Shown piece after piece: positions 56,170 to 64,000 of a stretch of DNA of 64,000 bases. Origin of the DNA: Lasiodiplodia sp. COLG20 (taxonomy: Eukaryota > Ascomycota > Dothideomycetes > Botryosphaeriales > Botryosphaeriaceae); assembly GCA_009801085.1 (NCBI GenBank), contig VNWV01000005.1:1426001-1490000 (forward strand), read 5' to 3'. Made by a program: the position numbers and the translations under genes. Position 1 is the first letter of the stretch. Each line of letters starts with the position of its first letter. The notes under the pieces were generated by a model. The model ran no database searches. It worked only from the letters and a program-made list of their open reading frames with translations, and was not told the DNA's origin.

Positions 56170-58101
56170 TTAGTTCATCTCCTTCTGGTTGCTCCTGCTC
56201 TTCTCCCAGTCCGAGTCGGAGTTGGTGCCCTCGCCATCCTGGCTGTGGCTGCGGCGCGGGACGTCGCCGCGGTTCTCGGCCATGTTCTCGGCGTCCTCGA
56301 TCGTCTTCTCGACGTCGAGCACCTCGCCCTTGCGCACGCGGCGCTCCGTCCACACGGGGTTCTCGTTCTTCTCGTACGCCTCGGCGAAGATGGCGTCCAT
56401 CTTCTCGAGCGGGTAGCCTGTCGAGTATTTCATTAGTCGCATGTTCCATTGATGATCAAGAGGAGCGAGAGCAGAGCTTACCGTTCGTCTCGACGAAGGT
56501 GAAGTAGACGATGGGGACGAAGGCCCAGTTGAAGCACATGAAGACGAAGTACGTCTCCCAGGCGATCTTGTTGATCATGATGGGGGCGAGCTGGACGACT
56601 GCGTAGTTGAAGATCCAGTTGGCGCTGGTCGACAGGCCGTTGGCCTCGGCACGGATGCGGATGGGCGTAATTTCAGCCGGGTAACTGCGTTCTAGTCAGT
56701 ATCAATTGTAGCGGGTACAAGAACCGTGTAGACTTACAGCCAAGTGACACCGAGCCAACCCATGGCGAAGAACGAGTTGTAGACGAAGATGAAGACGGTG
56801 GCGACGTAGGCAGGGGGCTTGGTGCCGGCTGACAGACAAGCACCGACGATCAACAGGGAGATGGCCATGCCGATGGCACCCCAGAGCATGAGACGACGGC
56901 GGCCTAGGCGGTCGACGATGAACAGAGCGACAAGGGCGGCAATGAAGAACTCAGTACCCAAACAGCCGGTCATCAGGCGGGAGAGCTCAGCATCGAAACC
57001 GAGCGAGTCTTCGAAGACGGTGGTAGCATAACTGGGGGCTGTTAGTATCTTGGAACGGCTCGTAGCAGCGAATGGTGAGAACATACTAAGTGACCAAGTT
57101 CAGACCACCAATCTGCTGGAATGCCTGAGAGCAAAAGGCAATGGTGGCACGCCAGCGGTTCATCTCGGGGCCCTTGCTGAAGAACTCCTTGACGGTGAGC
57201 TTCTTGCCGCCGGTGATGGCGTTGATCTTCTGAATCTCCCGGACCTCGGTGTTGATTCTCTCATCGTCCGGAGTGCTGTCGTAGAGGTGGGCCATGATGT
57301 CGCGGGCAGCGGCCTCCTTGTTGTGCTTCAGTAGCCAACGAGGCGACTCCGGGTAGGCAAGGACACCGAGGATGAGCAGAAGACCGAAAACGGCCTGGAA
57401 GGCGATGGGGAAGCGCCACTGGAAAGAGCCGTACTGCGTGACAAACCAGAAGCCGTAGTTGATCCTGTGTCAGAGTCAGCGCGGCTGCAGGCGACGGAGA
57501 AATGGAGCAGTGAGTAGGTACCAGTAGCTGACCATGATACCGCCAGTGATCAGGGCACCTTCGAACAGCACGAGGAAACCACGAATCTTGGGCGGAGCCA
57601 TTTCGGACTGCCAGACGGGAATACTCGAAGTGTTCATGCCGTTTCCTACACCGGTTACAATGCGGCCGACGATCAACATGCCCATGGTGACGGAAGCAGT
57701 TTGGATGACGGTGCCGATGAGCATAATCATGGTGCCGATCAGGACGGATTTCCTCCGACCGAGCTTGTCACCACAGCCGATGATGAGGAAAGAGCCGAGC
57801 AGACAACCGATTTCGTAGATAGCGACGACCAAAGCCTGGATAGCACCGTCTTTGAAGTCACTGTCCATTTGGGGGAAGGCATCCAGGAACATGGGCTCGG
57901 AAATGATTCCGGACATGATACCCTGATCATAACTGGACGGCGCGCGTCAGCTTGGGACAACAGCAGAGTTGGGGAGGTGGCTGCTGCTTACCCGAAAAGG
58001 AGGAAACCGGAGGCGGCGGTGATACAGACGCCCGTCTGAAGGGCCTTTCCTCCGATCTTCCCACCGAGGAAGCCGGTGTGCGTGAAACCTGAAAAACCCA
58101 T
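56170..58101 (-). CDS. MFS sugar (monosaccharide) transporter
   Basis: 547 aa in six exons: 58101-57992, 57932-57522, 57464-57087, 57031-56738, 56684-56482, 56417-56170. Introns are 53-64 bp and the frame is kept. Sugar-porter signatures are complete: GYDQGIMSG after TM1, GDKLGRRKS in loop 2-3, PESPRWLL after TM6, DRLGRRRL in loop 8-9 and PAEITPIRIRAEANG after TM10. The cytosolic C-terminal tail is acidic. Twelve spans and the usual length point to a functional plasma-membrane hexose-type importer; the exact sugar cannot be read from the sequence. The promoter carries a GCGGGG carbon-repression-type site. Confidence 0.93.
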
Positions 58102-58166
58102 GGCGAAGCAACCCTCACGGATATCTGGAGAGAAAAGTGGTGCAGCGGAGAAGGTGCATCTAGCAA

Positions 58167-58192
58167 GCGGGGAGTGAGCGGGAGCCTTATAA
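58167..58192 (-). promoter_or_regulatory. Transporter promoter: GCGGGG (CreA-type) site and TATA box
   Basis: GCGGGG at 58,167-58,172 fits the fungal CreA consensus SYGGRG. A TTATAAGG box on the minus strand lies near 58,185-58,192, about 85 bp before the start codon. Glucose repression is an inference from the motif. Confidence 0.35.
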
Positions 58193-60124
58193 CTCCCCCA
58201 AGGTGTGCGGCCCACCTTCCCTCAACATCGCAGGACCCTTAGGCGGAGAGGCGATGATATCAGGGACCACAAAAATCCTCATGCTCGACGAGCGGAGCGG
58301 ACGCCTCACAGTGGGCTCGGAGCAGCGCAATGCGGCATGCAGTCCGGGATCAGCCAGTGGTTGCGCAGCGGTGGCCGCGGGCGCAGCGGGCCAGGCGCCA
58401 GGCGTGCGGGAGATGGCCATCGAAGTCCGGACGAATTGTGGGTGTGGTGATTTCATACTGGAGCGTGCGCGATAGCGAAGTCTAGGCCAGCGCGCGGTGA
58501 TGGACGCGGGCAAGCGTGTGCCAAGCGCGCGACGACGCAACAAGGCGGGTCAAGCGATGACCAGTGACGTCAACGCCCGTGCGCCGACAAGCTTAAATCT
58601 TTAATCGCCCAATTAAGCGCCGCTCCCGCTGCGGAATTCAGCCGCAATGGCTTCATGGCGGCGGGAGTGGCGCAGGGAAGAGAAAATCACGTCCGTGGCC
58701 GGTGACGGCATCCAACGGCCGCAAACTTCGGAACCAAAGGCGAGGGAGGCAAGCCGTTGAGTTTTTTCTTTCTTTCTTTGGATGTCGCACGGCAATAGGA
58801 GAAGCGAGAAAGGGCAAATCTGGAGCCGCTGGGCCGTTCACCTCCCCCGTTTCCCTGCCTCCGCCTGTCTCCGCGCTGTTGTCCGGTTTGAACACTGCGC
58901 TGACAGACCCACCCACCACGCATGTGGACCCGCTGGCTTAGGGATCGTCCCCAGACGCATCACATGCGAACACACTATTCCCCAGAGGTAACTCTTGCGA
59001 GGCTACTATGAGGTAGCCGTCGAGTCATGGTCCGTTGCGGCTCAAGTGAAGCTGATCAATATTGACGTCGCCTTGGAAAACGACGTTGAGAGGGCGCACC
59101 TCGGTGTTTTCTTAAGAAGTTGAGCCCTGCCGCCCCAAAACTACTCCTGAACTAGCACTTCTTCGAAAAGTGGACTCGCCCGCGCCAACGCGCGCCTACT
59201 GCTTTCGGCTCTCCTCCTGCACCAGCACTGCGGAACCGCTCCCGAAAACTGGACCAACAACCAACCGTCTCTCTGGTCTTGCACCACACCGCATGAATGG
59301 CGTCTGATGGGCGGCTTAGCATCCCACGTGATTTGATAGCCCAAATGCCCATGTCTCCGCATCCCCAAATCCAAGTTATGGTGCACCCTATGTCTCCAGC
59401 CGCCTGTCCCGTTCTCTCTTCAGCCTCTTCAACTCCAACTTCAAGAGCATGCACTGGACTTCTGTGAACTGATTTCACGTGGAGATCGAAGTGAGTACCA
59501 CAACCCGGAAACAGATACTCCCACTTTTCACTCCTCCGAAGGTCTTGCCGCGTGACTCAATCCATCATCCGATGGACAAGAAAATAATCTGCGATCCCCG
59601 ATCGATCGATGAACGCTCAACGCAACCCCTACGATTTGCCCAGACGTACCGTATCGTAGACGGGAAATCCTCAACCCCGTGCTCGCGCCTCGACCTCCGC
59701 TCGCACCTCCCGTTCCGCACGTATACAACCGCAGCACACCCCTCGCTTTCAGCAGCTCAAACTCCATCGCGGCCTCCTGATCGCTTCTACCCCATCCACC
59801 CGCACGATTTGCAGCTCCACCTCGCACAATCTTGGGAACACGCCGCATAGCTGCCTTTGTATTGCTCCCTGCTCGATAGCAATCGGGAGGCCCGTCATCG
59901 GACCAGCCAGCGCGCATGGATGAGTTTCCGGTCGCAGGGATCCAGCTCCTTCATGCTGTCGAAGGACTGAAGTACAACATCAGGGTTCTGCCACATCTGC
60001 ATCTATGCGTTTCCATTCGTGGTCGACATGGAACGAAATTCGGACAAGTCTGGCACCGGAAGCGCGGTCCATGTATTGTCTACGCCGTTAGCGGGAGTAC
60101 GGAAGGTAACATAGGTACCGGGAC
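58193..60124. other. Intergenic region without a supported gene
   Basis: About 1.9 kb. Several frames of 60-130 codons overlap each other on both strands, without recognisable motifs or splice-linked continuation. Confidence 0.45.
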
Positions 60125-62547
60125 TCACCAGAAAACAGGAATCGCAGAAATTATCCCTATCATGCGTTCCTCTGGTCTCCCATGCCGTGTCATTCCTCCC
60201 TCTCTCGAAACACTGGCTTCTTGAAGACCGGCGAGCATGAGGTCAGCCACCAGCTGGGCGTTTCCCACTCGAGCAGCCCAGAACATTGGTGTCCATTCGT
60301 GCTTGCAGCAGAGCAATTCTTTGGCAGCTGGCAGCTGAAGAATGTGTCGAGTCATCTTTACGCTCTTTGATTGGCAGGCGTAATCTAAGATAGATCTGCC
60401 AGGATGGCCTGTCGTGGGAAGGTCGAACCCACGGTCGCACAAGAAGTCGAAGGCTTCTACACTCCCACTGTGTGCAGCAAAGTGAAGGGCGTTCCGTCCC
60501 ATCTGGTCAGGTGAGAAAGACTCCACCCTCTGGTCCCTTGAAACTAGCCGCAACACTTGCATATTCCCGGTAAAGGCAGGTTCAAGCATGGCATCCATGC
60601 GGTGTAACCAATCAATGGCGACACATCGAGCTCAAGCTGGAGCAAGTGATCAACAAATGAGTCGTGTCCAATTTTAGCAGCATCAAATAGTGTTGCCCTC
60701 TGGATTTGCGTCTTCACCATGCCGTCTACTTCGCGCTTCAACAGCTTGTTGACAATATCTTCGTCGCCATTTTGAGCCGCAAGATAGAGAGTTGTTTCCC
60801 CCGCGTTATTCTTCGCGTGCAGATCCACACCTCTCTTAAGGAGGTAGTCCGCCACATCATGTTTCTCATATTCAATAGCAGCGAGCAATGGAGTCGTGCC
60901 AGCATCGATGGAAGCCTGGAAGTCAGCCCCATAGTTGATGAACATCCGCGTAGAGGCAACATCTCCAGCGATGGCCGTGGCGTGAATGGGCAGCCACCCC
61001 CCTTCTCGTAGAGAAGAGACGTCGGCTCCCCTTTCCAGGAGAAGTTTGACAACTTCGTGACGGCCCTCACGAGCAGCCACATACAGTGGACTTGCGCCCA
61101 CTTCGTTCACTGCTTCAAGAAACGATCCTCGTTTGATCAGAAGCTCCACTATTTGAAGTTCTCCAGCTTCCACTACAAGATGCAGGGGTGTATCTCCATG
61201 ATTGTCTGGCTTGGAGGGGTCTGCGCCTTTGTCCAAAAGAATAATTGCCCGGGGAATTGAAGCTTTGGAAACCACTATATGCACAGGAGTATCGCTGAGG
61301 GACTTTCCGGGAATATTTACATTTGGAGAGGCTTCGGCAAGGATTCGAAAAAGCTCTAGGTTGTCGGAGTAGTATGCAGCAAGGTGTGGGATTGTGATTT
61401 TGTCTCTGTGGAGTGTGCCACTCCCTTGCGCCCCATGTCGCAACAGACACCTTACAGAGTCCACGCAATTATTCATTACGGCGTGATCGAGTGCCGTTAA
61501 TCCATTCTCGCCTGATCCGGTTTCGATGTTTGCTCCTGATTCGATGAGCAAGTCTATCATCTCGACAGCCCAATTTCCTGCTGCTAGGTGCAGTGGAGTG
61601 AGATCCCTGTGGGTGACTGCTTGAGGGTCTGCGCCCGCTTTGAGCAAGTGCTCGGCAGTTGTAAGATGCCCCCCAAAAACAGCCAGATGCAGGGCAGTCA
61701 TACGCCATCGGTCTTTCTCTTCAATGTTGGCGCCGTATTCTAAAAGTTTTCGGACGGAATCGAGCTTCCCTCTGTGCGCTGCAGCAGGGAGCGCAGTTAC
61801 CCCGTTTTGATCTGCTATGTCGGGTTTCGCTCCTGCGAAATTAACCAAGAAAACATGGCATCTTGGTCTTCTTCAACCGCAATAATCAGGGCCGTGGCTC
61901 CGCGAGGGTCTTGCAAGTTGACATCGACTTTCTTGCATGAATGGTTGTGACGTAGAAGAACGTCAAGCAAGCACTGTGACTGATCCATACTGTGCAGCCA
62001 AATGCACAAGAGACAGTCCTTCGTCCGTCACGAATAACGGGTCCGCCCCACGTTCCAAAAGTAAAGCTGCTATATCAGCGCCATCCCGATGAACTGCATA
62101 ACTCAGAAGCGACCATAAACCGGAGTTATATGTGTCATACCCTGCCCCTCTGTCCAAGAGTATGAGCGCTAATTCATAACGGCCCTTGACGACTGCAACA
62201 TGGAGTGGAGTTAGTCCTTTATCATCTGGAGAGTTGCAGTCTGCGCCTGCATCGAGCAGAAGGTTCAAGAAATCTGCAGTATCTTTCGTGGATGCCACAT
62301 GAATAGGGGCCCATCCGTTATCTCTGCAAACAGAAGGACTAGCACCTTGCTTCAAGAGTATTTGAACCAGTTTAATATGACTGGCCAACGTGGCCATGAA
62401 AAGGGCCGTGCGCCCCAGGTTTTCCCTGCTCTCAATGTGTGCGCCATGCTTGAGGAGATCAGAGACAATATCAGCATGCAGTTCTGATTGGTGGTGGCGA
62501 GAACAGGGTACTGTCGCACATTGATGGAAGATATGTACAGTTAGCAC
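60125..62547 (-). pseudogene. Ankyrin-repeat protein gene broken by three indels
   Basis: Four collinear minus-strand frames (62547-61963, then about 61990-61850, 61848-60600, 60598-60125) together spell roughly twenty ankyrin repeats (GxTPLHLAAxxGxxxxVxLLLxxGA pattern). The breaks fall inside repeats. A tandem AAGC duplication at 61,965-61,972 disrupts SVTVL|DVLLRHN. A missing base near 61,831 disrupts SWLISQ|AKPDIADQNG. A missing base near 60,598 lies before MDAMLEP. None looks like an intron. The 5' end has no NACHT or other effector domain, although such domains often precede repeats of this kind; it may be truncated. Ankyrin arrays bind proteins; the specific role is unknown. Sequencing error could explain the single-base cases. 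Confidence 0.75.
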
Positions 62548-64000
62548 TCATAAAAGTATTAATTCGAGAAAAAACGACGATGCTCAGATGCTAAAATCTT
62601 CTCTCTTAAATCTTGAGAACCATGCTAATGATGATGCCTACGAGCAGATCCTATCAGTATTCGAGCCATACCCTTTTGAAACACCATTAAAGCAGTAAGC
62701 CGAATTGTCTTGTTGAGGCCAATTGGTCTGCCGTCTAGGCAGCAACTCTAACCGACCGGCTCCGCCATCATGAACAGCTTCATGCCAGCCCTCTCACTTA
62801 CCATCAGAGATGTATAGGCCGCAGGGCCGCGATCTTCAGGGATGTGTGCCCGCCGTAGTTTCGGTGGTCGTCACTGCGCAGCCCGTGGCATGAATAAGGT
62901 TAGGTGAGATATTGTTATGCATGCCGAGGTGTTTTCAAATCACCCTTCACTGGTGTTTGTTGCGGTCGTGATGTCTACGGACTGAACGGAGATCTGCGAA
63001 AGGCGTGGAGCAGCTGGTGGCGAGCGTTTGCGTCATCGACCGGGGGTGTCGCGTGTGCGTGACACGCGCTGCTCTTCCTCCTCTGAGCTTCAACCCCGCA
63101 ACCCTCATTCACGCGAAGAGACTTGATCTGCTGAGCTCGCAATCTTTCGTGTTAGAGGAACATCTCGATGGGAACATGAGAATGAGGAAAAGACAATACT
63201 TCCCGCTCACCTCAATCAACTCGAGGCCCAAACCTTGAGCTTACGCCGCGTCATTGACCCCTCTGACGCGTTTCATCACCCAGCACGAATCCTGCTGCGC
63301 GCGGCAGATGAGCGGTCAAAATGGCCAGCACATGGCCCATCCTCATGGCTGTATGGCGAAAAGCGATGGTTCTGAGGCGTGCACCTTGCTTCGCGAGGCA
63401 AGGCGGTGCGACCATGTTTCCAAGCCATGGACCCTGTGGCTATCCGTATCGTGCGGGCCGGAGGCGCGTCGGCGCTGAGGGGTCGCAGCGAATGAGGACC
63501 GGAGTCGGACAGGCAGGCGATGCGGTGCCGCTTCTGCCGTGGGACGAGAAAAGCGATATCTCTCTGCGCAATCCTCCGAAGAGCGCACGCCAGAGTACGC
63601 CACCTCGTTTTCAATGATGAGGAGCTCGCAAAGCCGTGACAATGCGGAGCCAAAGGCAGGCGGAGGTGGTCGAATTCCACCGATATCAGGCGGCCTCCGC
63701 GTTTGTATCTGCCTTTCTCGTCGGCGCCACTGCCTTGGCCGCTTGGCGGGCGTCTCTTATCTCCTTCCCACTTCTGTCCTCCGCCCCTCGCCTCCTCTCC
63801 GCCGAGAGGCGCGCCAAGGCCGCCGTCTGTCTTGGATGCCTTCTCTCCGCTGGGCGCAACCAACACTGGTCCTCAACGGCCTGCCTATTTCGGATAGGCA
63901 ACCGATGCGCAACTCCCTCATACGCCAATGCATCCCATCCTGTCGTCAGGCACGAGCGCAGGACTTCTCCTCGCCAAGCGAAACGGTGGAACCATGTCAA
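62548..64000. other. Right end of window, no supported gene
   Basis: About 1.45 kb. Arg/Ala-rich frames on both strands (for example minus 63,276-63,866 and a frame open to the right edge from 63,686) overlap and carry no motif. Confidence 0.4.

Noticed and set aside
63276..64000. Arg/Ala-rich frames up to 196 codons, one open at the right edge
   Set aside because: Composition and overlap on both strands look like chance frames; the edge frame cannot be judged without more sequence.

Overview
The window reads as a filamentous ascomycete (Pezizomycotina) contig. Genes carry many short introns, almost all about 46-95 bp with GT-AG ends. Families typical of these fungi are present: a Zn2Cys6 regulator, CYP65-like P450s, FAD monooxygenases and an MFS sugar transporter. 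The first 18 kb is an AT-rich island mutated in the style of repeat-induced point mutation (RIP): CpA and TpG are almost absent while CpG is kept. No species can be named from the sequence alone.

Layout. (1) 1-18,070: nested, RIP-mutated Ty3/gypsy-like LTR retrotransposons. One structurally complete element (8,436-16,487, minus strand) has two 758-bp LTRs. Pieces of at least three others and two inverted LTRs are also present. There is no intact host gene. (2) 18,094-38,707: a metabolic gene block. It holds a Zn2Cys6 regulator divergent from a P450, then an FAD monooxygenase, an aldehyde-dehydrogenase-like gene, a carboxymuconolactone-decarboxylase-like gene, two CocE/S15-type hydrolases meeting tail to tail, a phytanoyl-CoA-dioxygenase-like gene and an amino acid permease. 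A polytopic membrane protein, a small conserved-looking protein and a second P450 follow. There is no polyketide synthase, NRPS or terpene synthase in the window, so a catabolic, detoxification or tailoring role is more likely than a self-contained biosynthetic one (inference). (3) 40.5-48.6 kb: four larger genes without a recognised function (disordered, membrane or wall-type proteins). (4) 50.2-58.1 kb: two SDR-type proteins, a small secreted cysteine-containing protein and a sugar transporter. A 10-N assembly gap sits in a poly-A/T tract inside an SDR intron. (5) 60.1-62.5 kb: an ankyrin-repeat gene broken by three small indels.

The main pattern is decay of the metabolic block next to the RIP island. 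Between 22 and 29.8 kb the FAD monooxygenase lacks the segment that should hold its GD (GDAAHP-type) FAD motif. The ALDH-like gene has no start codon near its expected N terminus and no visible catalytic Cys. The CMD-like gene has an exon junction that cannot be spliced in frame. One hydrolase is cut after about 225 residues of homology at the point where its inverted paralog ends. The dioxygenase has two in-frame stops. The regulator, both P450s and the permease look intact. The exon structures given were built by hand from splice signals and frame. No database search was possible, so family names rest on motifs and remembered family patterns.
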